Shown one piece after another: positions 15,022-24,000 of a stretch of DNA of 64,000 nt (within the stretch, counting starts at the first letter, position 1; every line of letters begins with the position of its first letter). The position numbers and the translations under genes are program-made. Under the pieces are notes generated by a model. The model was not told the origin of the DNA and did not search any database. It saw only the letters and a list, made by a program, of their open reading frames with translations. The stretch comes from an uncultured Collinsella sp. Lineage in GTDB: Bacteria > Actinomycetota > Coriobacteriia > Coriobacteriales > Coriobacteriaceae. The stretch lies in contig CAUFRY010000005.1 of NCBI GenBank assembly GCA_959028445.1, positions 1 to 64,000 of the forward strand, read 5' to 3'.

Positions 15022-15047
15022 ATTGTCACCTCCTCTGGGCAAATGTG

Positions 15048-15076
15048 GCTTCAGGTCGTGAAGGTGCGCCTGAAGC
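15048..15076 (-). promoter_or_regulatory. Leader hairpin ahead of rpsF
   Basis: A perfect 8-bp stem (GCTTCAGG with CCTGAAGC) closes a 13-nt loop. It lies between the candidate promoter and the rpsF ribosome binding site. S6:S18 leader motifs are known upstream of rpsF in other bacteria; the position fits, but I did not match the motif in detail. Confidence 0.45.
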
Positions 15077-15092
15077 AGGAAAAGACTTGATA

Positions 15093-15121
15093 ATAATATC
15101 TTTCAACCTCCTAGGCTGCAA
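15093..15121 (-). promoter_or_regulatory. Candidate promoter of the rpsF operon
   Basis: On the minus strand TTGCAG and TATTAT are separated by 17 nt, about 75 nt upstream of rpsF. The -10 is good and the -35 weak. Confidence 0.5.
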
Positions 15122-15481
15122 GAATATGCAGCTACAACCTCATGACCTCCACATATGCCCATACTCGCACGGTGTTTCATGCGCATTCCAACCAAATGCC
15201 GACCAAATGCTTGACGGATTTGTGGACAAGATACGGTGCCGCGGGGACAAGCTGAGCCAAGCCGCAGGTCAACGGGCACAAGGCTGTGGTCGCAAAATGC
15301 ATACCAGTGGCCCACAGCACCAATCAAAGATTTTTAAATTCATTGCCAAGTCGCTTATGAATACCCTTTTTGAACAATTGAGTTGATCAACCACGCTGGT
15401 CGGAAGCCGTTTTTTGGCACCTCAAACCCCACTGCAACGCCAAGTGCGGCCAAGCGTTTTAAAAAATGCTAAGTTTTCGGC
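15122..15481. other. Intergenic stretch with no recognised gene
   Basis: Between the rpsF promoter and the tRNA-Ser promoter I see no convincing reading frame. The only small repeat is ACCAAATGC, twice near 15190-15215. The right part is A/T-richer than the neighbouring genes. Confidence 0.5.
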
Positions 15482-15509
15482 TTGCACCTTGCGATTCCTC
15501 GTGTATACT
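15482..15509 (+). promoter_or_regulatory. Promoter of tRNA-Ser(GGA)
   Basis: TTGCAC and TATACT are separated by 16 nt, and the -10 ends 16 nt before the mature tRNA 5' end. Position and spacing fit a stable-RNA promoter. Confidence 0.65.
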
Positions 15510-15525
15510 AACTTTCGCATTTAAC

Positions 15526-15616
15526 GGAGAGTTGTCCGAGTGGCCGAAGGAGCACGATTGGAAATCGTGTAGGCGTCAAAAGCGTCTCCAGGGTTCAAAT
15601 CCCTGACTCTCCGCCA
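15526..15616 (+). tRNA. tRNA-Ser (anticodon GGA)
   Basis: The 7-bp acceptor stem GGAGAGT/ACTCTCC, an anticodon stem-loop with loop TTGGAAA, a long variable arm typical of class II tRNA-Ser, the T arm GGGTTCAAATCCC and an encoded CCA are all visible. Confidence 0.97.
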
Positions 15617-15624
15617 GTTAATTC

Positions 15625-15655
15625 CAAAGCAGGCCTTTGAGCCTGCTTTGTTTTT
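15625..15655 (+). terminator. Terminator between the two tRNA-Ser genes
   Basis: A 10-bp stem (15625-15634 with 15641-15650) is followed directly by TTTTT. Confidence 0.9.
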
Positions 15656-15664
15656 ACCCCACGC

Positions 15665-15755
15665 GGAGGGGTGGCAGAGTGGTTGAATGCGGCGGTCTCG
15701 AAAACCGTTTGGCCTGTATAAGGTCACGAGGGTTCGAATCCCTCCTCCTCCGCCA
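15665..15755 (+). tRNA. tRNA-Ser (anticodon CGA)
   Basis: The acceptor stem GGAGGGG/CTCCTCC contains one G-T wobble. The anticodon loop is CTCGAAA, a long variable arm is present, the T arm is GGGTTCGAATCCC, and CCA is encoded. It is a second class II serine tRNA placed in tandem with the first. Confidence 0.97.
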
Positions 15756-15767
15756 TTTTGGTTGAGA

Positions 15768-15794
15768 AAGCTCCCAAGAATGGGAGCTTTTTTG
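15768..15794 (+). terminator. Terminator after tRNA-Ser(CGA)
   Basis: AAGCTCCCA pairs with TGGGAGCTT and is followed by TTTTTT. Confidence 0.9.
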
Positions 15795-15827
15795 TTATCG
15801 AAATACGTCTCGATCCCACGCTTCCCC

Positions 15828-15905
15828 AAACATGTACGTCAGCCTCAAAAAACGACATTTTTCGACATCTTTGGAGGCTGACGTACACGTTTGGATTGAG
15901 CTCAC
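15828..15905. repeat. 78-bp foldback repeat, left copy
   Basis: This is the reverse complement of the right copy at 17016-17093, with three differences over 78 bp by eye. Each copy is itself a hairpin: TACGTCAGCCTC with GAGGCTGACGTA around a loop carrying two CGACAT words. It lies directly downstream of the nuclease-like gene. Confidence 0.92.
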
Positions 15906-15915
15906 GGGAGCGGCG

Positions 15916-16923
15916 CTATTCGGAAGGTGCCTCCTCGTCTCGTATGCTTTTCCAGTTGCGGATAAGTGCCTTGCGTAGTTCGTTTTGTTTTCTCTGGTAC
16001 CCGGTGTCGGTACAGCGAGGCATGCCGAGTGCTTCGCGAATGTTGTTCATGGCGCGGTGAAAGGCGAGCTGGCTGCCGAACTGAGCCGAAGTGAGCGTAA
16101 CGATTCGATATCCCATTTGGGAGAGAACGGCCTCTCGCTCCGCATCTGCTCCCTTGCGCTCGAGCTCATCGTGAAAACCGCCCTTATATTCGATACCGAG
16201 CGCCCTGCGCTTATAGGTCACGAGCGCATCGATTTTGAGCGTTCGAGCTTTGGCGCAATGCCAGAGACGTTGAGGGATCTCGAGCGGTTTGTTGAGTTCG
16301 ACACCTCGGATGCCAACGCCGCCTTCGCTTGTTGGGAGCGAGAGGGCGATTGCCGAAGCGGTCTCCATAGGCGAGGCCGAGCGATCGTAGATGTGCCTGA
16401 GCGCGAGCCGTGCACGTGTGGCACCGGGTTTGCCGGGGTGCCGATCGAGCAGTTCGGTTATTTCATCCTTGGAGGTGGTGGCTGGTTGCTCGGTATAAGG
16501 GTCGGCGGGATTGAGCCTCATGCGATAATCGCCGCAAACTTCATAGCCATATTCGAGATATTCGATCCTATCCATCCACTCGGCAGCGAGCACGAAGGCG
16601 AAGGCTTCGTCGGTGATGAAGATTCCGGGCGTCAACTCGTTAATATGCTCGTAGGGAAGATTTTGTCCAAGAATGTGGCAAACGACGCCTTTGGTACGAA
16701 TTCGCTCAAATTCGAATACAACCGCGATATCGATAGTCTTAAGCATATCGGACGGAATGCCGCAGTCGGTAAGGGCCTGTCGTATGCGCGCAACACGTTG
16801 CTGGGTGGAGATGCCTTGTGCGCCTATCTGGTAGTCGTGCCGCGCAAGAGACTGAACCAAATTCTGGAGTGCATGATGGACAAGCCATGCGGTTTTATGC
16901 GAAATGAGAACAGGGGTATCCAT
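15916..16923 (-). CDS. Nuclease-fold protein flanked by inverted foldback repeats
   Basis: A 335-residue protein whose C-terminal third resembles the DUF559/Vsr-like PD-(D/E)XK fold. KIDALVTYKRRALGIEYKGG gives an Asp followed by E-x-K on neighbouring strands, and YRIVTLTSAQF is the usual next strand. The N-terminal ~200 residues match nothing I know by eye. There is no signal peptide or membrane segment. The gene stands alone, on the strand opposite the flanking tRNA and channel genes, and lies exactly between two inverted copies of a 78-bp foldback, suggesting that gene and repeats travel together. A role in DNA cleavage or defence is an inference; the motif alone does not prove activity. 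Confidence 0.75.
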   Translation of the reverse strand: MDTPVLISHKTAWLVHHALQNLVQSLARHDYQIGAQGISTQQRVARIRQALTDCGIPSDMLKTIDIAVVFEFERIRTKGVVCHILGQNLPYEHINELTPGIFITDEAFAFVLAAEWMDRIEYLEYGYEVCGDYRMRLNPADPYTEQPATTSKDEITELLDRHPGKPGATRARLALRHIYDRSASPMETASAIALSLPTSEGGVGIRGVELNKPLEIPQRLWHCAKARTLKIDALVTYKRRALGIEYKGGFHDELERKGADAEREAVLSQMGYRIVTLTSAQFGSQLAFHRAMNNIREALGMPRCTDTGYQRKQNELRKALIRNWKSIRDEEAPSE

Positions 16924-17015
16924 TGAGGGCCTCTCGCTCTGAGCCGGTATCCAACTCTTATGTCCGTTGAAGTGGGGAAATATACCGGATGTGAGTAAAT
17001 CAACTCACTCATGCT

Positions 17016-17093
17016 GTGAGCTCAATCCAAACATGTACGTCAGCCTCCAAAGATGTCGGAAAATGTCGTTTTTGGAGGCTGACGTACATGTTT
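17016..17093. repeat. 78-bp foldback repeat, right copy
   Basis: This is the inverted partner of 15828-15905. It lies about 90 nt upstream of the nuclease-like gene start. The homology includes an inner GTGAGCTCAATCCAAA side arm that is not part of the hairpin. I see no flanking target duplication. Confidence 0.92.
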
Positions 17094-17227
17094 TGGACCC
17101 TTGGCATTCCAGTAACGCCACGCCCCCACCCAGTCCCGACCGTTTGCCGAGCAATAGGGTCGCAATCGGCGCTGAACATGTACTATGTACGGGCATTGTC
17201 TAAATCCGTAATCCAAAGGACCCCATC

Positions 17228-17917
17228 TTGCCCGTCGTCGCCGCTATGACCATTACCTCACATGCCTCGGATGCCATGGTCGCTATTCCGTTTTGGCTCG
17301 AGATGTTCGCCGTTGTCGCTGCATCGATCTCGGGTGTACTGGTTGCGCGCGAGCACAAGCTCGACCTGGTGGGCGCGGTCGCGCTCGCGGTGGTCTGCGG
17401 TCTGGGCGGCGGTCTCTTGCGCGACATGACGTTGCAGGTGGGCAACGTCTACATCCTCAACCAGCCGATGGCACTCCCGCTTTCCATTGCCACGGCAGCC
17501 ATCATCTACATATTCCCGGCAATCGTCGATAAACCCGAGAAACTCATCCCATTGCTCGACATCATCTCGGTCGGCATCTACGCCGCCACTGGAGCGGACA
17601 AAGCACTGGTTTATGGCTTTGCGCCGGCGGTGTGCATCATGATGGGCTTTTTCACCGCGGTGGGCGGCGGCATGTTGCGCGACGGCTTTATGGGCGTGGT
17701 TCCGGGCATTTTCCAACGTACTAACTTTTATGCCATCGCCGCCATCGCCGGATCGACAAGCTATGTGTGTCTCGTTATGAGCGGCATCATGAGCAATGTC
17801 GCCGCGCTGGTCGTATGCGTTGTCGTGACCATGGGTCTGCGCTGGCTCTCGCTGCGCTTTGACATCAAAAGCCCCACCGAAGAAGATATCGCACGCTTCT
17901 TGCACCGTAAAAAGTAG
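17228..17917 (+). CDS. TRIC-type channel, UPF0126 family (YadS/YicG)
   Basis: A 229-residue inner-membrane protein with about seven hydrophobic helices arranged as two homologous halves. Each half has a Gly-rich signature: GLGGGLLRDM near residue 60 and AVGGGMLRDG near 145. This is the UPF0126/TRIC pattern; family members have been linked to glycine or cation transport. The start is a TTG with AAAGGA 7 nt upstream; the next ATG, six codons later, lacks a ribosome binding site. Only the last ~30 residues are polar. It is monocistronic by spacing. Confidence 0.88.
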   Translation: MPVVAAMTITSHASDAMVAIPFWLEMFAVVAASISGVLVAREHKLDLVGAVALAVVCGLGGGLLRDMTLQVGNVYILNQPMALPLSIATAAIIYIFPAIVDKPEKLIPLLDIISVGIYAATGADKALVYGFAPAVCIMMGFFTAVGGGMLRDGFMGVVPGIFQRTNFYAIAAIAGSTSYVCLVMSGIMSNVAALVVCVVVTMGLRWLSLRFDIKSPTEEDIARFLHRKK

Positions 17918-17985
17918 ACAGCACGGCACGACCCTTCGAAATGCAACCGAGAGGTTCTTTTAGAGCGCCCCCGCGTTGGGTACCC

Positions 17986-18012
17986 TGTTAGGTATATGCC
18001 GAACACCTAACA
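17986..18012 (+). promoter_or_regulatory. Dyad TGTTAGGT/ACCTAACA upstream of the bactofilin-like gene
   Basis: A perfect 8-bp inverted repeat with an 11-nt spacer ends 12 nt before the ATG at 18025 and just before AAAGGA. It could be an operator or an mRNA hairpin near the ribosome binding site. Its half-site recurs in palindromes at 41939 and 45443. Confidence 0.45.
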
Positions 18013-18024
18013 AAAGGATCAACC

Positions 18025-19170
18025 ATGGCTTTCAATCAAACCGCGACGACGCCGTCACACAAGATGCGTCGCTGCCTGCTTATGGCATTCGCGCTCATCG
18101 CGCTCGCGCTCACCGCACTTCCCACGGCGTCGTTCGCCGGCACGGACACCGCAGGAAACATACTTGCGACCGACAATGACGTCGATCCGTCTGGCGTCGA
18201 GGGTGACCTGTACTGGACAGGTCAGGCCCTCAACTTGGACGATGCGTCCATCGGCCGCGATATCATCGCCGCGGGCGATACCCTCTCAATTCGCGACTGC
18301 ACGGTGGGCGGCGCCATTCGTCTTGCGGCGCGCACCATCGACGTTGCCAAGACCACGGTTGATGGCAGCGTCACGGTCGTCGGTCAGCATGTCGTGCTCA
18401 ATTCCGACAGCACCGCCAACTGTTTTTACGCGATAGGCGAGACGGTTGCCCTGCGCGGCTCTACCAAGTCGGCAGCGCTTGCGGGCGACACGGTGACCAT
18501 CGATGGCACCGTCGAGGGCGATGTCGAGGTTTGGGCCGACAGGCTCATCCTGGGCAAGAACGCCCACATCACCGGCACCGTGAACGCGCACGTCTCCGAG
18601 GACCCCGAGCGCACCGCGGGAGCCGAGGTCGGCGCGCTCAAGATCGACCGCACCGAGAACGAGGATACTTCCACCGTTAACGATGTCATCGGCGGTATCG
18701 TCGCCGCGGAACTCTCGACCTGCTTTGTCGCTCTGCTGCTCGAGCTCATCTTTCCGCGCGCGACCGCCAGCGCCGCCGGCATGCTCCACCAGCGCTCCAT
18801 GCCCCTGTGGGTGAGCGGTCTTCTGGGCACGATTGCTATCGTCCCCGCCGTCCTACTGCTGATTATCTCTATCGCTGGTCTGTCGCTTGCCGGAGCCCTC
18901 TTGTGCGGCGTTATCGGCATCGCGTTGGTGTCGAGTGCCTTTGCGGGGTGCGCGATTGCCCGCATGGTCGGACACAGCCAGAACCGCTACGCCATGGCAG
19001 CCGTGGGTGGCATCGCCGCGGGCACGCTTACGGCAATCCCCCTCGTAGGCGATTTCATCAGCGGTGTGGCCTTTGTCTTTATGCTCGGCTACATCATCCA
19101 AATCATCTGGCGCAACGCCCACCTCAAGCCGCAGCAGCCGGCTAACATGCCAGGACTCCCCACCGCTTAG
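18025..19170 (+). CDS. Bactofilin-like beta-helix protein with membrane C-terminus
   Basis: The 381-residue product starts with a signal peptide or anchor (about residues 14-38, ALIALALTALPTASFA). About 150 residues of short repeated units follow, for example GRDIIAAGDTLSIRDCTVGG and GDTVTIDGTVEGDVEVWADR. This is the right-handed beta-helix style of bactofilin/polymer-forming proteins. The C-terminal ~170 residues contain four or so hydrophobic helices. It probably displays the helix outside the membrane and may be a scaffold. A fold without a catalytic motif gives no enzymatic role. It is monocistronic, followed by a terminator. Confidence 0.78.
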   Translation: MAFNQTATTPSHKMRRCLLMAFALIALALTALPTASFAGTDTAGNILATDNDVDPSGVEGDLYWTGQALNLDDASIGRDIIAAGDTLSIRDCTVGGAIRLAARTIDVAKTTVDGSVTVVGQHVVLNSDSTANCFYAIGETVALRGSTKSAALAGDTVTIDGTVEGDVEVWADRLILGKNAHITGTVNAHVSEDPERTAGAEVGALKIDRTENEDTSTVNDVIGGIVAAELSTCFVALLLELIFPRATASAAGMLHQRSMPLWVSGLLGTIAIVPAVLLLIISIAGLSLAGALLCGVIGIALVSSAFAGCAIARMVGHSQNRYAMAAVGGIAAGTLTAIPLVGDFISGVAFVFMLGYIIQIIWRNAHLKPQQPANMPGLPTA

Positions 19171-19178
19171 CCACCAAC

Positions 19179-19209
19179 CATCACAAAGGGGACAAGCACC
19201 TTTGTGATG
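19179..19209. repeat. Perfect hairpin with GGGACA loop
   Basis: Arms 19179-19189 and 19199-19209 form an 11-bp stem with the loop GGACAAGCA. There is no T-run. A similar hairpin with GGGGACAG in its loop (minus strand) occurs at 25110-25138, suggesting a dispersed small repeat. Confidence 0.65.
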
Positions 19210-19244
19210 ATGCAGAGGGGTCGGGTTACTTTGCACCAACAAAC

Positions 19245-19287
19245 GAAGCGGGGCACCCGATCGCATCGACCGAGTGCCCCGCTTTTC
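19245..19287 (+). terminator. Terminator of the bactofilin-like gene
   Basis: GAAGCGGGGCAC pairs with GTGCCCCGCTTT and is followed by T residues. Confidence 0.8.
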
Positions 19288-19396
19288 TTGGAGGGTTCTC
19301 TAGTAACTTTTTCAAAACCAATGATCATCAGGCCGATGGACCTGCGCGTCACTCGCTACGGAGGCAGTACGCCATTGAACAAAAAAGGGGGGACAA

Positions 19397-21040
19397 TTAT
19401 TTTTCACGGCGACCTCCTCCCCGCTTGATGACGAGCGCGACAACAATAGCCGCCACTCCGATGGCAGCCAAAACCGCCACCAGCACCAACGTTCTATCTC
19501 CCGTCGAGGGCATAAAGCCTCGACTTGCTTCTTTACTTGGGGTGTTGAGCACCAACAGTTCAATCAAACCCGTCCCGGCATCGGCGGCATCAACCCGTAG
19601 GGGGCTTTCGACCGATACGGTCACCTTGGGCTTCGCGGCCGCCACCTGTTTAACGTCCAGGCCCTCGGCCGTAACCGTCACCGTACGTTTACCCTCAAAG
19701 GCGGTGTAGCCCTTGGGAGCCGCGACCTCCTCGACGGTGTAGACACCCGCGTCCACACCGCTCAATTCCACATGGCCATCCGCGCCCGTGGTGACGCATG
19801 CGTCGGCATCCGTCGACCACGAGCCGTCAGTCGTTAGGATGCGCCCGCGGTCATCGATGATGCGCAGTTTGGCACCCGCGAGCGGTTTATCGTCCGAGCT
19901 TGAGCGCTTGATCAGACTGAGTCCCCAGGTGTAGGCGCACGCGTCATCGCTCGGCGTGCGGGTGAAGCCGGCGTCGCCGGACTGGTCGGCAAAGGGAGAG
20001 CGCGGGTAGCGCAGGTAGACCTCGTTGGGGTTGCCCTTGGCAGCGCCTCGATTGCAGTTGGCCCCCAACGGCGCATTGTAGACAGCGACCACGCGGGCGC
20101 CGGAGGTAAAGGCGTCTGCCCCGCCGAGCGCGGCAATGAGGTCGCCGGTACGCACGGTGAAGGCATCGCCCTCGATCGAGACCTTGCACTGTGAAGTAAT
20201 GTCTGTCCACCCTTTAGCCGGCGTCGAGTTGGCGTTACCGCCCTCACATGCGACGGCGTCGAAGCTGCCGTCCGCGCCCGCCGCCACGTACACGCGCATG
20301 CTCGCGGCCACCTTGGAGGGGTTGAGCCCCGAGCTCATGGTGTCGACGAACTTCACCGTATAGGTGTCGTAGGCGGTAAGACCCGCCGGGACCGTGGCAG
20401 AGAGGCGCCAGTACAGGTCGTCGGCGACCGTGGCGTCGGCGGCCTTCTGCCAGGCAGCGATGCCGTCCTCCAGCACGTGCTTGGCCACCTTGGGGGTCGC
20501 CGCCTTGGGCTTGACGGCGACGGCGCTGCCGCCCACCAGGGCCATGATCGGCGCGGTGCCGGCCTCGTCCTGGGCGATGGCGTCGTCGTCGGCGACGATA
20601 AGCCAGTAGCCGCAGGGCAGCTCGGCCGCCGTACCCGCGTTAAGGGCCACAGAAGCGGCACCGGCATTGCGTATCGCGCGGGCCAGCCTTGCCGTCAGCA
20701 CGGTCGTCATGTGCCCGTCGGCATTCATCCATTCGGCAGCCGCTTGCGCCGTCGAGGCCGTGCTGTCGAGCCCCGCATCATGAAGCACAGGGAGAACGGC
20801 CTGGCGAACGGCGTCATTCGCCCACGTTACATCGGTTGCTACCTCTTGGTCGGCATCGTCATCGTCGGCAACGGTCGCTGAAAAGAGCTGGTACGCGTCA
20901 TACCGAGTCGCGACTGTACCGTCCACTGTGATGGCACCGGTATCGGCAGCATGAGCCGTCCCGGGCAGCATCGCAAAAGAGAGCATAGCGACCGTAACTA
21001 TCGTCGTCACGGCCAACAAGCGGCGCCAAAGCCTACTCAC
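19397..21040 (-). CDS. Sortase-anchored fimbrial (pilin-like) protein
   Basis: A 547-residue secreted surface protein. The signal peptide covers about residues 1-31, ending AMLPGTAHAAD. The N-terminal region resembles the isopeptide-forming fimbrial shaft family, including AVAVKPKAATPKVAKHVLED. A Cna-B-like domain follows (GAKLRIIDDRGRIL, GVYTVEEVAAPKGYTAF). The cell-wall sorting signal is MPSTG at about 510, then a hydrophobic stretch and KRGGGRREK. The start is a GTG that overlaps the stop of the upstream adhesin by 8 nt and has GAGGTGG ahead, so translation is coupled. It is probably the main pilin; the sortase that would join it is not in the window. Confidence 0.85.
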   Translation of the reverse strand: MSRLWRRLLAVTTIVTVAMLSFAMLPGTAHAADTGAITVDGTVATRYDAYQLFSATVADDDDADQEVATDVTWANDAVRQAVLPVLHDAGLDSTASTAQAAAEWMNADGHMTTVLTARLARAIRNAGAASVALNAGTAAELPCGYWLIVADDDAIAQDEAGTAPIMALVGGSAVAVKPKAATPKVAKHVLEDGIAAWQKAADATVADDLYWRLSATVPAGLTAYDTYTVKFVDTMSSGLNPSKVAASMRVYVAAGADGSFDAVACEGGNANSTPAKGWTDITSQCKVSIEGDAFTVRTGDLIAALGGADAFTSGARVVAVYNAPLGANCNRGAAKGNPNEVYLRYPRSPFADQSGDAGFTRTPSDDACAYTWGLSLIKRSSSDDKPLAGAKLRIIDDRGRILTTDGSWSTDADACVTTGADGHVELSGVDAGVYTVEEVAAPKGYTAFEGKRTVTVTAEGLDVKQVAAAKPKVTVSVESPLRVDAADAGTGLIELLVLNTPSKEASRGFMPSTGDRTLVLVAVLAAIGVAAIVVALVIKRGGGRREK

Positions 21041-24000
21041 GGCGACCACCTCGATCTTGATCGCGATGGCGACGAGCATGCATCCATGTCGCAGCAAAAC
21101 ACAGCATCGAAGCGCCGGCCAGATACGTCATAGTCAAGCCAGCACCGCCCGCCTCAGGAAGCGTGGTCGAGTACCTGTTGGTAAAAGTCGGCGGGGTCGA
21201 GGGGTCGGTGCCGTCGTAGGTGACGATGGATTCAAGCTTTCTGTCGCCTTTCCCCACGTCAACCTCAACCCTATGCTCGATTACGTCATAGGTGATGTGA
21301 TCCTTGACGTTGTTCTCGGCGCCCTCGGGGACGACCTCGGAGATAAAGTACGTATAGGTTCCCGTCTTTGTGTAATCCAGGACAAAGTTGATGTCACCAT
21401 CTGCGCCATTTTTCGTGGTCTGAAGAACCTTGCCACTAGCATCCTTGAGCACAAATTTGAACTGGCCTTCCTGCAGCGTCGAGCCTTGGAGCACCTTCTT
21501 GGTGGAAATCGTAGCTTGGCCACTGTAGGGCGAATCATAGACCGTGATATTGGTATTCGGCGTTGGGGCGTCAATGTCGACGCCCTTTGCCCTCAGCTCC
21601 CCCACCTTAGTAAGGGCCTCCTGATAGTTGCCCTCATTGCTGCCCTTGAGCATAATCCACACCGGCTTAGCGATGGCGTTATAGCCGCTAGGTGCACTGG
21701 TCTCCTCAAGACAATACAGCTTACAAGCTTCCATCCTTTTTGCAGCGGTGCCGAAAGTCGCCGTGCCGCTGTCGCCTGTCGTTGCTCTTTGGAATTCACT
21801 TTTCGCAGAAGCGAGGTCCGAAGTCAAAGCCAAATCCATATCAACCTCACAGAGCGTGAACTCAGCACCGGACAGCTTCTTTGTGATATAGCTCGAGTCA
21901 ACCTTGGTCACTGTGACACCGTAACCACTACCACCAGCCGAACCATTCAGCTCTTGAATTTCCCAGTCCCCTGTATAGCCGGTATCGCCCTCGGAAACGC
22001 CCTCAAGAGACGCTTGATTAGTCAAAGAAACATGCTCGCCCGTATTGCCAGCAGGAATAACCTCGTATTCAACCTTGAGATACTCCTTATCGGGCACCGT
22101 AAGCGTCATCTTTGTACAAGTCGAGCCCGATTGATCGGGAATAGTCTCGGCGCCGACACTGTATTGATTCGAGCTAAGCAAACTCCAGCCCGCTCCGTTG
22201 TGTTGGGACACTTTGACCGAATCTGACACCAACGTGCATTTGGCGTCCATAATATCGAAGAGCTCGAGATAGTCGCTGTCACTCTTAAGGTTAACCGCCG
22301 ATTCGTTAACATAGATGGTGTACTTGATGCGGTTGCTGTTAGCGACTTGCGCGCCGGTCTTTTGCAGCACGTTGTTCTTAATGGTGACGGTGCCGCTACC
22401 GGATTTGAAATCCTTATTGCCCGACTCGGCACGGGCAGAATTGGTGAACTTCACCTCATTTGTGGAGGTGTCAAGCTCGCCGCGCTTGACCGCCGTCTGA
22501 TACGTAAGTTTGGCGTAACCAGCATAGTTGCCAAGCGCCGTCGTGGGGATGGAAAAGGTAACGGTGCCTTTGTTATCACTGACGCCACCACTCGCAAAAG
22601 GTAAATTGTCGGCGACGGTCTTCGCTCGCTGAGCGGTACCGTTATACTCTTTCTGGTCATACGGATTCTGGATCAGTGAGTATTTTGCAGACCCCGGCAC
22701 ATAGCTCATACCGCTCGGCAGCGTGTCCACGACGTTCAGTGGTTGGTTATTTAGCTTGCCGGCGCCGTAATATTCAAACTCGCCATTTGCGCCCTTATTG
22801 CCCTTCTGGCGATTCGCGTATACCGTCCAGTCGACAATCCAGGCGCCTTTCTCATTAGACCCGTCGATTTTGTTCCAGTCGAAATCCCCATTCCAAGAGA
22901 CAGCGGTTTCCGCAGAGGGTTTCTCAACCCCAGGAGTCGAGTTTGCATCGACATAGTAATAGATATAGTCCGTGAAATATTTAGTACCACTTACTTCCAC
23001 TGATGCAAAATTGGAGTACCAGCCAGGAAGCGCATCAGATTTTGTCTTATAAGTAATTATCGCATCCGGGTTATCTTTGAGCGCGTTCTTCACCTCGTCG
23101 CTTATCCGAATGAACAGGTTGAAGTTTTTCTTGGTTCCAAACGACGTTGAACCACTACCGTCTTCGAACCACCAATCGACGCCCTTCTCCAAAGGGACAT
23201 CGCCGATTTTAATAGAATAGCTGTCGACGTCTGGGCCGATATTTTGGTTCCAGGCCGTCTGAAACGTATCGTAAACCTTGACCGTTGATGGATTCATTGC
23301 ATTAACAATGGAACCCAGTGCTATCTGGAGCTTCCAGGTTGCCTGACCTGTTGTCGCCGCATCGGATGCTTTCACAAGTCTCTTTATAATCTGCGTCCCC
23401 ACCAACTTCGGCGTAAACGTGCCGGTGCCCGTGCCGGAAACGGAATTGTCGCGCGAGATACTCGCACTGTTGCTCACCGTGTCATACGAGTCTTGATCTT
23501 TCATTTGGGTGTGATAAACAATGCGATAGGGCTGGTGCTTATCCGCGTCAGATAGACCTGAGAACGTATAGCTGAACGTCTTGTCGGTAGAACCATCGAG
23601 ATTGCCGCCGCCAATCTTATTCTCGCCGTAAAGCCCCTTATAAACAACGTATTCACCCGTATAAGTCTGTTTGTCATCCAGCGTATCGGTAAATTTATAG
23701 CCATTCATGTCGGCCTTGATATCGCCGTTGTTGAGCGTAACGGTCCATTTAATATCGGACGGCGTTCCTTCGCCGCCATCCTTCTTGATCATGTCATAGC
23801 GGAAATCATTTGCTGAGACTGGATTCTCTAATTTGCCGTCACGGTTTTGGTCCCATGTCCAGGAGGCATTGTTTTTTGAACCGTCGAGGCGATTGATCCA
23901 CTCTTTGTCGCTCACAGATACGTTCGGATTCAACACCGAATCATAGGTAATCGTATGGGTCCCCCTGGACAAGTCGCCAAGTTTCAGACGCGCGGTCTGT

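Noticed and set aside
15521..15829. Frame covering both tRNA-Ser genes
   Set aside because: It contains the familiar spurious peptide from tRNA complements (GGGGIRTLVTL type).
15828..17093. Target-site duplication flanking the foldback pair
   Set aside because: Sequences outside the two copies do not match, so transposition cannot be inferred from this.
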